64,000 bases of DNA from Ornithinicoccus hortensis (lineage in GTDB: Bacteria; Actinomycetota; Actinomycetes; Actinomycetales; Dermatophilaceae): the NCBI RefSeq assembly GCF_006716185.1, contig NZ_VFOP01000001.1, positions 3,844,001-3,908,000 of the forward strand, in the 5' to 3' direction. The notes beneath the pieces are model-generated. The model saw only the letters and a list, made by a program, of their open reading frames with translations. It was not told the origin of the DNA and searched no databases. Positions 7,767-16,871 of the stretch are shown here, in pieces. A program made the translations under genes and the position numbers. Each line of letters opens with the position of its first letter. The first letter of the stretch is position 1.

Positions 7767-9432
7767 GCAGACCCTCTCCCCACCCCGCCGGCTGCGCCGG
7801 TCGGTGAGCGCCCGGACCCTGGAGGGCCGCGGCATCGCGGTCAGCGCCGGCCGCACCGCCGTGGTGCTGGACGGTGCGGCGGCGGAGCAGCTGTGGGCCG
7901 CGATCGAGCCGGTGCTGCGGGCCGGGGTGGCCGTGCCGGACCTGCTGGACCGGCTGCCCGCCGCGGCCCGGCCGGCCGCCGGCGGCCTGCTGGACCAGCT
8001 GGAGGAGCACGCCCTGCTCTGTGCCGCCACCGCACCGGCGGAGGGCCCCCTCGGGGAGCACTTCGAGCGCACCGCCGACGACCCGGCCGCGGCGAGCGCC
8101 GCCGCGGCCCGGACGGCCGTCGAGGTGGGCGGTGACGACGCGGGACTGGTCGCCGAGATCCTGGAGGCCTTCGCCGGGACCGGGCTCCGGGTGCGGGCCT
8201 CCCGCACCCCCGCCGTCCCGCTCCCGGGCGCACCGGGGGCCACGGTCACCACGTACGCCCCCGGGGCGGAGCCCGGCGACGGGGACGCGGGCCGCAGCGT
8301 GCTCGTCCTGCGGGCCGGCGACTGGCGCCTGGTCGGGCCGGCCCCGGACTCCCGGGGAGCACGGGAAGCGCTGCGCAGCTGGGCGACCCGGGCCCGGGCC
8401 CTCGCGGGACCGGCCAACGCGGCCAGGGACGGGATCGCCGACCGGCTCGCCGGGGCCCAGGCGGTGCTGGACACCCTGACCACGCTGTCCGCCGACCGAC
8501 CTGGGGCACCGGCCGCGACCCCGGCCCGCTACCACCTCACCTCCCCGGACGTGGTCTCGGAGGTGCACCCCCTGGTGGCGCTGCCGGACCTGGCCCCGGG
8601 CGGTGAGTTGCTGGCGCCGGAGGTCCTCATCGGTCACGGTGCCGGCGGGGCCGGCACGGACGGTGATTTCCTGGAGCAGACCGAGCAGCTCTGGCTGGGC
8701 CCGCTCAGCCCGTGGTCCGGTCCGGTCCCCGACGACCTGCCGCAGCTGCCGGTCGGCCTGGCGGTCGCCGGCACGGCCGGGCACCCGGTGGCCGAGGCCG
8801 GCGTGGACACGGCGGACGCCCGGGCGGCCTGCGTGGAACGGCTCGCCGAGCTGGCCGCCGCAGCCAGCGCCGCAGCCTCCGACTCCGCCACCGGCCCGTC
8901 GGGCGTGATCGGGGTCGGGCGGGACCCGTCGCACGCGGTGGCCCGCGCGGTCAGCCACTGGGCCCACGCGCACCTGACCTGGGCCGACCCGGACGAAGGC
9001 CGGCCCGAGACACTGCCCGGCTCGCCGTTCGCGCGCCGGCTGTGGACCGCGCTGACGATCCGCGAAGGGGTGGTCGCGAGCACCCGGACCCGCACGGCCA
9101 CGGTCGAGGGGGCCCCGGACCTCGTGCTCGTCGAGGTGCTCGACGCCGCGGGCGGCGTGCTCGGCTCGGGCCTGGCGACCACCGCGGCCGCCGCCCTGGA
9201 CGAAGCACTGGTGCCGGCCGTCGGCTCCGCGCTGGCGCAGGGTGACCCGCGGACCACGGTCGAGTCGGCGCCGCGCCCCCGGTTGGAGCCGACCCGCCTG
9301 GCGCTGGCCGCCTGGGCCGCGGCCGCGCACGTCGAGGTGCGCCGCCCCGGCGGGGCAGCGGGGTGGGAACGCCTCGGGCTCCACCCGCGGACCGTGACCG
9401 CACGGACGTCCGGATCGGGGACGACGTCATGA
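7759..9432 (+). CDS. lazD: LazD-like leader-binding partner of the cyclodehydratase
   Basis: The protein has 557 residues, is rich in Ala, Gly and Arg, and begins inside the end of lazC. Residues of about 10-90 have the size and pattern of a RiPP recognition element (winged-helix leader-binding fold). The rest resembles the degenerate E1/ThiF-like partner proteins of azole-forming YcaO enzymes (LazD, TbtF, Ocin-ThiF type). It has no clear catalytic motif of its own, which fits a role of presenting the precursor leader to the YcaO protein encoded next. Family assignment is mainly by position and overall character. Confidence 0.75.
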   Translation: MSEQTLSPPRRLRRSVSARTLEGRGIAVSAGRTAVVLDGAAAEQLWAAIEPVLRAGVAVPDLLDRLPAAARPAAGGLLDQLEEHALLCAATAPAEGPLGEHFERTADDPAAASAAAARTAVEVGGDDAGLVAEILEAFAGTGLRVRASRTPAVPLPGAPGATVTTYAPGAEPGDGDAGRSVLVLRAGDWRLVGPAPDSRGAREALRSWATRARALAGPANAARDGIADRLAGAQAVLDTLTTLSADRPGAPAATPARYHLTSPDVVSEVHPLVALPDLAPGGELLAPEVLIGHGAGGAGTDGDFLEQTEQLWLGPLSPWSGPVPDDLPQLPVGLAVAGTAGHPVAEAGVDTADARAACVERLAELAAAASAAASDSATGPSGVIGVGRDPSHAVARAVSHWAHAHLTWADPDEGRPETLPGSPFARRLWTALTIREGVVASTRTRTATVEGAPDLVLVEVLDAAGGVLGSGLATTAAAALDEALVPAVGSALAQGDPRTTVESAPRPRLEPTRLALAAWAAAAHVEVRRPGGAAGWERLGLHPRTVTARTSGSGTTS

Positions 9433-11252
9433 CGACCCTGACGATCGCGCCACCCGCCCCCGCGCGGGACAACGCACCCGACCCGTATGCCGAGGTCGTC
9501 GACCGGCTGGTCCGGGACGGGGTCGCGCGGGCCGACGGCACGGCATACCGGCTGGAGCTGCGGGCCGACGCCGACGAGCTGCTGCTCGGCACCGCCCCCA
9601 CGGGCGGGGTCCGGGGCTGCCTGGACTGCGCCCGGCTGTGGCGCCGCGACACCAGCTCCCTGCTCCCCTCGACCGGGGCCAGGACCTGGCTGGTCAGCGC
9701 GCCGTGGGCCCGGACCGTCGCCGCGGCCGTGGCCGACCACCTCTCCAGCGGCTCCCCCGCCGCCCCGGGACGGGTGCGGGTCGTCAACCGCAGCGACGGG
9801 ACCGTCGAGGACCACGGCTACCTGGACCACCCGGACTGCGGCAGCTGCGCCCCGGTCCCGTCCCGGACCGCGGCCACCCCGCTCGACCTGACCACCCCCC
9901 AACCGGCGACGGCGGGGACCCTGCGGGTCCGCCCGGTCGAGACGGCCGCCTGGACGGCCGCGGTGACCGACCGGCGGCACGGACCGCTGGCGCTGTCCTA
10001 CCGCGACGAGTTCTCCCCGCTCGCGCTGGTCACCTCCGAGTTCGTCGCGCCGGGGCACCGGCTGCGGGAGAGCGGCTATGGGCGGTCGACGACCTTCCCC
10101 GGCTCCACCGGGCCGGCGCTGCTGGAGGGGATCGAGCGGGTGCTCGGCGCCCGCCGTCCCGCCGCCGTCGACACGGTGCGGGCCAGCGCCCGGGAGCTCG
10201 GCACGGACGCGGTGGACCTGACCACCCTCGGCCTGCACGACCCCGCGCTGATCGCCCGCGCGCACGGCTTCACGCCGTGGACGCCGGAGCTGGAGACCTC
10301 CTGGGTCGCGGCCAGCTCCGCGCTCCGGGCCGGACCGGTGCTGGTGCCCGAGCAGATGGCCTACTGGCGGGTCCCCGCCGGCCAGCAGCGGTTCGTCTAC
10401 GAGTCGTCCAACGGCTGCGCGGTCGGCGGCTCCCTGGAGGAGGCCGCGTTGCACGGCTACTACGAGGTGGTGGAGCGGGACGCCTTCCTGCTCACCTGGT
10501 ACTCCCGCACCCGGCTGCCCCGCATCGCCGGCGCGGGCGAGGACCCGCAGGTGGGCCACCTGCTGGACACGCTGCGCTGGCACGGCCTTACCGTCGACCT
10601 GCTCGACATGACCAGCGACCACGGCGTCCCCACCGCCCTCGCGGTGATCACCGCGCCGGACGAGGTCGCCGAGCAGGACCTGTTCCCCTCGCTCAGCCTG
10701 GCCTCGGCCACCCACCCCGACGGGCGGCAGGCGATCCGCACCGCGCTGGAGGAGGTCGCCACCAACGTGCTGATGTACCAGCGGTGGAAGCAGCTGCGCC
10801 CGTCAGTGTCGGCGCAGCGCTGCCGCCCGATGCTGGAGGACCACGACCTGGTCGAGTTCCTGGAGGACCACACCGGCCTGCACGGCCTGGTCGGCGCCCG
10901 GCCGCTCAACGAGTTCCTTCGGCACCCCGCCGGCAGCACCGACATCGACACCTTCTGCGACGTCCCCGTCTCCACCGACGTCGCGCACCAGCTGGGCCGG
11001 CACCTGGACCGGCTCGCCGAACTGGGCGGCGACCTGATCGTCGTCGACCAGACCGACCCGACGTTCGCCGGGGCGGTCCCCGTCCACGCCGCGAAGGTCC
11101 TCGTCCCCGGGAGCGTGCCGATGACCTTCGGCCACCTGCACCGGCGACTGCACGGGCTGCCCCGGCTCCACCGCGCCTCGGCGCTTCTGAAAGGAGGTGT
11201 GCCGTGGTCGACACCCGGACAGATCGTCCCCGCACCACACCCGTTCCCGTGA
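9429..11252 (+). CDS. lazE: LazE-like YcaO cyclodehydratase
   Basis: The protein has 607 residues. An N-terminal part (about 1-200) carries two CxxC pairs (GCLDC and CGSC), as in zinc-binding cyclodehydratase partner domains. A YcaO domain (about 220-607) contains ESSNGCAVGGSLEEAALHG and YEVVERDAFLL, the ATP-binding signature. The C terminus is PAPHPFP, matching the PxPxP tail typical of azoline-forming YcaO enzymes. It activates amide bonds with ATP so that Cys (and Ser) become thiazolines and oxazolines. The ATG at 9429 lies four bases before the stop of lazD. The 3' end overlaps the next gene by 49 bases, and an AAGGAGGT site for that gene lies inside this one. Confidence 0.93.
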   Translation: MTTLTIAPPAPARDNAPDPYAEVVDRLVRDGVARADGTAYRLELRADADELLLGTAPTGGVRGCLDCARLWRRDTSSLLPSTGARTWLVSAPWARTVAAAVADHLSSGSPAAPGRVRVVNRSDGTVEDHGYLDHPDCGSCAPVPSRTAATPLDLTTPQPATAGTLRVRPVETAAWTAAVTDRRHGPLALSYRDEFSPLALVTSEFVAPGHRLRESGYGRSTTFPGSTGPALLEGIERVLGARRPAAVDTVRASARELGTDAVDLTTLGLHDPALIARAHGFTPWTPELETSWVAASSALRAGPVLVPEQMAYWRVPAGQQRFVYESSNGCAVGGSLEEAALHGYYEVVERDAFLLTWYSRTRLPRIAGAGEDPQVGHLLDTLRWHGLTVDLLDMTSDHGVPTALAVITAPDEVAEQDLFPSLSLASATHPDGRQAIRTALEEVATNVLMYQRWKQLRPSVSAQRCRPMLEDHDLVEFLEDHTGLHGLVGARPLNEFLRHPAGSTDIDTFCDVPVSTDVAHQLGRHLDRLAELGGDLIVVDQTDPTFAGAVPVHAAKVLVPGSVPMTFGHLHRRLHGLPRLHRASALLKGGVPWSTPGQIVPAPHPFP

Positions 11253-12511
11253 CCACCGGCACCCGGCAGTTCTGGGAGCAGTCCTTCGGCAAGGCGGTCG
11301 GCGAGACCACCACCCTGTTCGGCACCCTGCCGGTGCCGCACGCCCCGGAGGAGGACCTCGGCACGGTCGACCCGGACCTGCGCCGGGCCATCGGGTCCGC
11401 CGCCCCCGGGACCCCCGTCGCCCGCCCCGCCGACCCGTGGGCCGCGCTGGAGGCCGCCGCCTCGGCCGCCGTCACCGTGCGCCGCGCGGTCGCCGCGGAC
11501 CGGTACGTGCTGCACCGCGCCTACCCCTCGCCCCGCGCCCTCTTCGGCGTGGACCTCGAGCGGGTCGACGCGGCGGGCCGCCGCGAGGTGCTGCTGCCGT
11601 GGAGCGGGGCCACCGCCCCCGCGGACCGGCGCCGCTCCCCCGACCACGCGGGCACCCCGGACCGCCGCGGGCTGGTCGCCCGGATCCGCCCGGACCGCTA
11701 CCCCACGCCGTATGCCGGGTTGCGCCCCTCCCTGGCCCGGCTGGAGGCCGGCCACCTGCTCGCCACCGTCGCGGCGGCCGCGCACCACCTCGGGGTCGAC
11801 CCGGCCACCGTGCTGCACGCGCACGGCGACGAGGTCGCCCGCCTCACCCAGCGACCGGACCCGACCGGTCCCGGGTGGACCATCGCCCCCGACGTGATCG
11901 GGTCGCTGGTCCGGGCCAGCAGCGACGGACCGGACGGACCGCCGCCCACCGTGGACGCCTGGTTCGCCCGGCGCACCAGCGGCCCCTCGACCGCGAACCT
12001 GATCACCTCCCGCGAGGTCCCGGACCCGGCCCGGCAGCGGATCGACGCCGTGGTCGCCGCGGGACTGGCCGCCGTCGCGCCGTTGTACGCCGCGGGCGCG
12101 CTCACCGTGCACCGCACCACCCTCGTGGGCCGGGGCATGTCGGAGCGCTACCTGACCCCGCTGCGCCCGGACGGCGCGGGACCGGAGCGCCCGATGGCCT
12201 CGACCGGGGCCTGGGCCTCCGCCGCCGGGTTGACCTGGTCGGTCGACCCGCGCCGGCTGGCCGCGGTGATGGGACCGGGCGCCCTGGAGTCGGTGCACGT
12301 GCTGCTCGGCTGGCTGGCCCAGTGGGTCTGCCTGTCCGCCGCGGCCTGCGGCATCGCGGCGCGACCGGCCCGCAACTTCGACGAACCCACCTGGGCCCAC
12401 GACCTCGGCCTCGACGCCGGGGCCGTCCCCGCCTACCAGGTGTGGCTGCGCCCCCTAGCGGACAACGACCTGACACCGGCCGCCTGGACGACCTACGGGA
12501 GGAACACATGA
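11204..12511 (+). CDS. Second azoline-dehydrogenase-like protein (McbC/SagB/nitroreductase fold)
   Basis: The protein has 435 residues starting at a GTG preceded at ideal spacing by AAGGAGGT. Stretches such as AYPSPRALFGVDLERV and LEAGHLLATVAAAAHHLG resemble the FMN-dependent dehydrogenases that oxidise azolines to azoles, but the usual RRS FMN-phosphate motif is not obvious. A clear SagB-type dehydrogenase is already fused in the next gene, so this copy is extra compared with the lactazole set. It may be a second dehydrogenase with different site preference, or a degenerate partner subunit that forms a heterodimer with LazF. It is fully embedded in the operon, overlapping the genes on both sides. 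Confidence 0.7.
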   Translation: MVDTRTDRPRTTPVPVTTGTRQFWEQSFGKAVGETTTLFGTLPVPHAPEEDLGTVDPDLRRAIGSAAPGTPVARPADPWAALEAAASAAVTVRRAVAADRYVLHRAYPSPRALFGVDLERVDAAGRREVLLPWSGATAPADRRRSPDHAGTPDRRGLVARIRPDRYPTPYAGLRPSLARLEAGHLLATVAAAAHHLGVDPATVLHAHGDEVARLTQRPDPTGPGWTIAPDVIGSLVRASSDGPDGPPPTVDAWFARRTSGPSTANLITSREVPDPARQRIDAVVAAGLAAVAPLYAAGALTVHRTTLVGRGMSERYLTPLRPDGAGPERPMASTGAWASAAGLTWSVDPRRLAAVMGPGALESVHVLLGWLAQWVCLSAAACGIAARPARNFDEPTWAHDLGLDAGAVPAYQVWLRPLADNDLTPAAWTTYGRNT

Positions 12512-14286
12512 CCACCACGACGCCCCGGCCCCCGGACACCCGGGAGCACCCCACGACGGGCGGCGCCCCACCGGCCACCGACCCGCCGTGGACGACCACC
12601 TGCATCTACGCCCACCTCACCACCCCGGGCACCGACGCGCTGATCCGCGACTGCGTGGCGCCGCTGGCCCAGGAGCTGGTCGCGCAGGGCCGGGCCACCG
12701 GTTGGTTCTTCCTGCGCTACTGGCACGGCGGGCCGCACGTCCGGGTCCGCTTCCGGGACCCCGACCCGGCGGCGGTGGACGGCTTCGAGGCCGCCGTCGC
12801 GGCCTGGTTGGCCGACCACGCCGAGGACCGGGTGGACCTGGACCCGGGCCGGTTCCACGCCCGGTTCAGCCAGCCCGACCCGGTGCCGTGGCACGGGCAC
12901 GGGCAGATCGTGCGGGAGCCCTACCTGCCCGAGGTGGACCGCTACGGCGGCCCGCGGGCGCTGGCCAGGTGCGAGGAGTTCTTCGAGCTGAGCAGCCGGA
13001 TCGCCGGGGCGGTGCTGCGCACCGGCGACCGGACCAAGGTCTTCGCCGTCGGCCTGGACCTGATGACGCTGGCGATGGGTGCCGCCTCGCCCGCCGCCCT
13101 CGACGCCGCACGGTCAGCCCGCCGCTACTTCTCCTCCTGGGACTTCGTGGACGAGGCCTCCTCGGACCGCGACGGCGCCCTGCAGCAGGCCGAGGGGTTG
13201 CGCCGCGACTGGTCGCAGGTGTGGGACAAGCGGGTCGCCGCCGTCACGGCCGCGGTGCAGGACTCCCCCGGCTCCACGCACGGCCTGTGGCGCCGCGGCA
13301 TCGAGGACCTGCTCGCCGACCTGGACCGGATCAGCGCGCAGGACGGGCTGACCCGTCCCCCCGCCGCCATCCTCTGGTCGTTGATCCACATGATGAACAA
13401 CCGGCTCGGGATCTCGGTCCACGAGGAGCGGGTGCTCAGCTGGCTCGCCTCGGCGATGACGCTGGGGTGGACCTCCGTGGCGGACTACTTCGAGGACACC
13501 CCGCACGCGCTCGACCGGGCCTACCTCGAGGGCAGCAAGTATGCGGTGCGCACCCACGCGGCCGCCCAGTGGCCGCGCCCGCCCTCGGGCGAGGCCGGGC
13601 ACGAGCGGCCCGGGGGTTTCCCCACCGTCCCGCTGCCCGCACCGGCCCCGCTGCGGCACCGCCTGGACGAGGTCCTCGAGGACCGCCGCAGCTCCTACGG
13701 CGACTACGGCGGCACCCTGGACCTCCCGGTGCTGGCGACCGTGCTCGGGTGGGCGGCCGGCGAGGTGGAGAGCCGCGCCGTGCAGTGGGGCGACACCAGG
13801 ATCGTGCCGCGCACCCACCCCAGCCCCGGGGGGCGCTACGCCACCTCGGTGCTGGTCAACGCCTGGGCGGTCACCGGGATCGACCCGGGGCTGTATGCCT
13901 ACGCCGCCCCCGGGCACTCCCTGGTCCGGCTCGGCCCCGCGCTGACCCGGGACACCGTCCAGCACGCGTCGCCGACCTTCGGCAGCGGGCAGGACCGCGC
14001 CGCCAACGGACCACCGGTGGTGCTCACCGACACCGTCCCGGCCGTGCTGCTGCTGGCCTCCGACATCACCTCGCTCCGGCCCAAGTACGGCCTGCGGGCG
14101 CTGCGGCTGCTGCTGCAGGAGTGCGGCCACCTGGCCCAGAACCTGCTGCTGTGCGCCACGGCCGCGGGCTGCCGGTCCATCCCGGTGTCGGCCTTCTCCG
14201 ACGACGAGCTGAGCACCGCCGTGCACCTGGACGGCATCGACGGCTTCGTCTCGGCGCTCCTCCCGCTCGGTCCCGCACCGGACTGA
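12508..14286 (+). CDS. lazF: LazF-like eliminase / azoline dehydrogenase fusion
   Basis: The protein has 592 residues and two domains. Residues of about 30-340 are a LanB-C (thiopeptide-type) domain with FFLRYWHGGPHVRVRFRDP near the start and LIHMMNNRLGISVHEE near residue 292, expected to eliminate glutamate from glutamylated Ser. Residues of about 385-592 are a SagB-type FMN dehydrogenase with DRRSSYGDY, YAYAAPGHSLV and LLLQECGHLAQNLLL. This same fusion is the hallmark of LazF in the lactazole pathway. The ATG overlaps the preceding stop. It supplies dehydroalanines for the pyridine synthase and oxidises azolines. Confidence 0.9.
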   Translation: MTTTTPRPPDTREHPTTGGAPPATDPPWTTTCIYAHLTTPGTDALIRDCVAPLAQELVAQGRATGWFFLRYWHGGPHVRVRFRDPDPAAVDGFEAAVAAWLADHAEDRVDLDPGRFHARFSQPDPVPWHGHGQIVREPYLPEVDRYGGPRALARCEEFFELSSRIAGAVLRTGDRTKVFAVGLDLMTLAMGAASPAALDAARSARRYFSSWDFVDEASSDRDGALQQAEGLRRDWSQVWDKRVAAVTAAVQDSPGSTHGLWRRGIEDLLADLDRISAQDGLTRPPAAILWSLIHMMNNRLGISVHEERVLSWLASAMTLGWTSVADYFEDTPHALDRAYLEGSKYAVRTHAAAQWPRPPSGEAGHERPGGFPTVPLPAPAPLRHRLDEVLEDRRSSYGDYGGTLDLPVLATVLGWAAGEVESRAVQWGDTRIVPRTHPSPGGRYATSVLVNAWAVTGIDPGLYAYAAPGHSLVRLGPALTRDTVQHASPTFGSGQDRAANGPPVVLTDTVPAVLLLASDITSLRPKYGLRALRLLLQECGHLAQNLLLCATAAGCRSIPVSAFSDDELSTAVHLDGIDGFVSALLPLGPAPD

Positions 14287-14402
14287 GCACCACGAACCCC
14301 GACCGGGAGGACCGCGACCCGGTCGGGCGGAGTCCGCTCCGTCACCCCCGCGGCCCCGAGCGACCGGACCAGCCGGCGCTCACCACCGAAAGGAACACGC
14401 TC

Positions 14403-14597
14403 ATGGCACACACCCAGTCCAAGGAATGGTCCACCTCCTACGAGATCGCCGCCCTCACCGGCGCCGGCTGCGCGGTGCTCGGCCTCGGGGCCGGCATGGT
14501 CGCCAAGCAGCCCGGGATCGGCGCGGTCCTCGGGGCCGGCGTCGGCCTGATGGTCCGGGCCGCCGCCGTCGCGGTCGGGGCGCGCAGCGGTCGATGA
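14403..14597 (+). CDS. Small glycine-rich membrane peptide of thiopeptide operon
   Basis: This is a 64-residue protein with an AAAGGAAC ribosome site. Residues 17-58 are almost wholly hydrophobic and Gly/Ala-rich and can form two short helices around a KQPG turn; the C terminus is basic. It follows lazF after a 116-base gap, and its TGA overlaps the ATG of the amidohydrolase gene. No family is recognised. Candidates are an immunity peptide or a membrane anchor for the export complex; both are guesses from size and place. Confidence 0.6.
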   Translation: MAHTQSKEWSTSYEIAALTGAGCAVLGLGAGMVAKQPGIGAVLGAGVGLMVRAAAVAVGARSGR

Positions 14598-15877
14598 GTC
14601 CGGTGACGAGGACCCCCGGCGCCGGTCCGTCCGCGACCACCACGGTGGACGCGGACGGGCCGGGGCTGCCCCCGGCCGGGGTCCTCACCGGGTGGTACCG
14701 GGACCTGCACCACTGGCCGGAACTGTCCGGGCTCGAACAGCGCACCGCCGCCGTGCTGGCCGACCGGCTCGGCACCTGGGGCTGGCAGGTGCACCGGCAG
14801 GTCGGCGGGGAGGGCGTGGTCGCCCTGCTGGACGCCGGGCCGGGCCCGACCGTGGTGCTGCGGGCCGAGCTCGACGGGCTCCCGGTCCGCGAGCAGACGG
14901 ACCTGCCGTTCCGCTCCGTCCGCGAGCAGCGGCTCGGTGAGCACACCGTCCCGGTGTCGCACGCCTGCGGCCACGACGTCCACCTGGTCGCAGCCTGCGG
15001 CGCGGCCGCCGCCCTGGCGGCCAGCCGGTCGCGGTGGGGCGGGCGGGTCGCCGTCGTCCTGCAGCCCGCCGAGGAGACCGGGTCGGGAGCCCGCGCCATG
15101 CTCGCCGACGGGCTGCGCGACCTGGTGGGGCCCGCGGACCACCTGCTGGCACTGCATACCAGCGCGCTGCCCACCGGGCAGGTGACCTTCCGTCCGGGGC
15201 AGATGACCTCCGCCGGGCTCGACGTCTCGCTGACCTTCCTCGGCGAGGGCGGGCACGCCGCCTGGTCCACCTCCGCGCCGACGCCGGTGCAGCGGGCCGC
15301 CGAGTGGGTGCACCGGGTCAGCGGCCGGCTCGGCGGCGAGGGCTCCGTGCTGACCGTCGGGTCGATGACGGCCGGCAGCTGCGCCAACGTGGTGGCCGAC
15401 CGGGCCGAGCTGCGGCTCAGCCTCCGGGCGGACACGGCCGCTGCCTGCCAGGACCTGCTGCGCGAGGTGCGGCGCTCCGTGCACGGCGCGGCCCAGCCGG
15501 CCGGGGGCCGCAGCGAGGTCGCCATCCGGGCCGTCTACGAGCCGGCCGTGAACGACGACGGGACGAGCGGTCCCGTCTACCAGGCGCTGCGCACCGCCCG
15601 GGTGCCGACCTACCTGTTGCCCGCACCCTCCCGTGCCTGCGACGACGTGGGCACCCTCGCGGACGGGTTGGGCGCCGGGCTGGCCTACTGGTTCGTCGGC
15701 GCCAACGACGCCGCCCTGTTCTCCGCGGCCGACCTGGACCTCGTCCGGGCCGGGGAGCAGCCGCGCGGGGTCCCCGGCAACCACTCACCCCGGTTCGCGC
15801 CCGACCCGGCGGTGCTGCCCGAGGCCGCCCGCCAACTGCTCCTGGCGGCCCGCGGCTGCCTGGCCGCCCCCGGCTGA
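14594..15877 (+). CDS. M20-family amidohydrolase / peptidase in thiopeptide cluster
   Basis: The protein has 427 residues and belongs to the HipO-like M20D amidohydrolases. It shows RAELDGLPV (metal Asp region), HACGHDVHL (metal ligands), LQPAEETGSGA (catalytic and metal Glu) and a late HSPRF near residue 397. The first 30 residues are poorly conserved. The ATG at 14594 overlaps the preceding stop, so it is co-transcribed with the RiPP genes. Such enzymes cleave N-acyl amides or C-terminal amides. Here it could trim the product's tail, remove a residue left after leader release, or detoxify a by-product. Its role in the pathway is inferred from position only. Confidence 0.85.
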   Translation: MSPVTRTPGAGPSATTTVDADGPGLPPAGVLTGWYRDLHHWPELSGLEQRTAAVLADRLGTWGWQVHRQVGGEGVVALLDAGPGPTVVLRAELDGLPVREQTDLPFRSVREQRLGEHTVPVSHACGHDVHLVAACGAAAALAASRSRWGGRVAVVLQPAEETGSGARAMLADGLRDLVGPADHLLALHTSALPTGQVTFRPGQMTSAGLDVSLTFLGEGGHAAWSTSAPTPVQRAAEWVHRVSGRLGGEGSVLTVGSMTAGSCANVVADRAELRLSLRADTAAACQDLLREVRRSVHGAAQPAGGRSEVAIRAVYEPAVNDDGTSGPVYQALRTARVPTYLLPAPSRACDDVGTLADGLGAGLAYWFVGANDAALFSAADLDLVRAGEQPRGVPGNHSPRFAPDPAVLPEAARQLLLAARGCLAAPG

Positions 15878-15913
15878 CCGGGCCGGACGGTCGGCCTGGC
15901 CAACACCCGCCGG

Positions 15914-16666
15914 CTACAACCAGTCGACGTGCGGGGACACCAGCGCGTACCCGACGAACGCCACGACGTCGAGCAGGGTGTGCGCGACGACCAGCGGCAT
16001 CACCCGCCGGGTGCGGGTGTAGATCCACCCGAAGAGCAGCCCCATCGCGATGTTGCCGAGGAAGCCGCCGAACCCCTGGTACAGGTGGTAGCTGCCGCGG
16101 ATCATCGCCGAGGTCACGATGATGGTGAACGTGGACCACCGCGTCTGGGTCCACCGGGTGAACAGGTAGCCGACCATCACCACCTCCTCCAGGACCGCGT
16201 TCTGCAGGGCGGCCAGGACCAACACCGGGATCCCCCACCAGACCTCCGGCAGCCCGGCGGCCGAGATGGTCGTGTTCATCCCGAGCCCGCGCGCCAGCAG
16301 GTAGAACGCCAGGCCGGGTATGCCGATCACCGCCGCCAGCGCCGTCCCGCCGAGCAGGTCCCGCCCCGGCCGGGTCAGGTCGAAGCCGAGCATCGCCCGC
16401 GCGTCGGACCGTTCCCGGGCCAGCAGGTGGAGGGCGAGCACGACCGGCACCAGGGCCAGCGCGATGTCGGCCAGCTGGTAGGCCAGGTCCAGCCACGGCC
16501 GGTCCGGCACCACCGAGGTGTTCATCGAGGTGGTCTGGGAGGCCAGCGGCTCGGCCCGGGTCAGCTTGTTGACGATCGAGAGCAGCGCCCAGACCGCCGA
16601 GGCGCCGAGGCTGACGCCCAGCACCAGGACCGTCTCGGTGACCAGTTGCCGTCGGGTGAGCACCAC
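15914..16666 (-). CDS. CPBP family intramembrane metalloprotease
   Basis: The protein has 250 residues and about seven membrane helices. It carries the three motifs of the CPBP/Rce1-like family: NAVLEEVVMVGYLF (the EExxxR-like motif, here with Gly where Arg is common), SYHLYQGFGG and VVAHTLLDV. These motifs place glutamates and histidines in the membrane as a metal site. It converges on the thiopeptide operon with 36 bases between stop codons. CPBP proteins are often found in bacteriocin loci as immunity or processing proteins, so this may belong to the cluster although it is on the opposite strand. A housekeeping role is possible. Confidence 0.85.
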   Translation of the reverse strand: MVLTRRQLVTETVLVLGVSLGASAVWALLSIVNKLTRAEPLASQTTSMNTSVVPDRPWLDLAYQLADIALALVPVVLALHLLARERSDARAMLGFDLTRPGRDLLGGTALAAVIGIPGLAFYLLARGLGMNTTISAAGLPEVWWGIPVLVLAALQNAVLEEVVMVGYLFTRWTQTRWSTFTIIVTSAMIRGSYHLYQGFGGFLGNIAMGLLFGWIYTRTRRVMPLVVAHTLLDVVAFVGYALVSPHVDWL

Positions 16667-16871
16667 CAGACTGTATGCCGTGCAGCTGCCGGTCTGACGG
16701 CATACCAGAACGGCACCCGTGCGAGGTCACAGATTGGTCACAACCGTAGACATCCCGGGCCAGGAGGGAAAGACTGCCTCCGTCTCCCGGTTCGGCTTCG
16801 CCCCAATCTTTTCCGTGGGTCCGTGCTGCCCCGGGCACAATCACACCGGATTCAACGAAAGAAGATCACCA

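Noticed and set aside
11197-12507. A plus-strand frame that would extend the LazF-like protein by about 440 residues upstream
   Set aside because: The extension is Arg/Pro/Gly-rich shadow of the dehydrogenase-like gene. The ATG at 12508 with stop/start overlap fits the operon, and the domain begins about 30 residues later.
15914-15960. Terminator between the M20 amidohydrolase and CPBP genes
   Set aside because: The 36-base gap shows no stem of convincing length.
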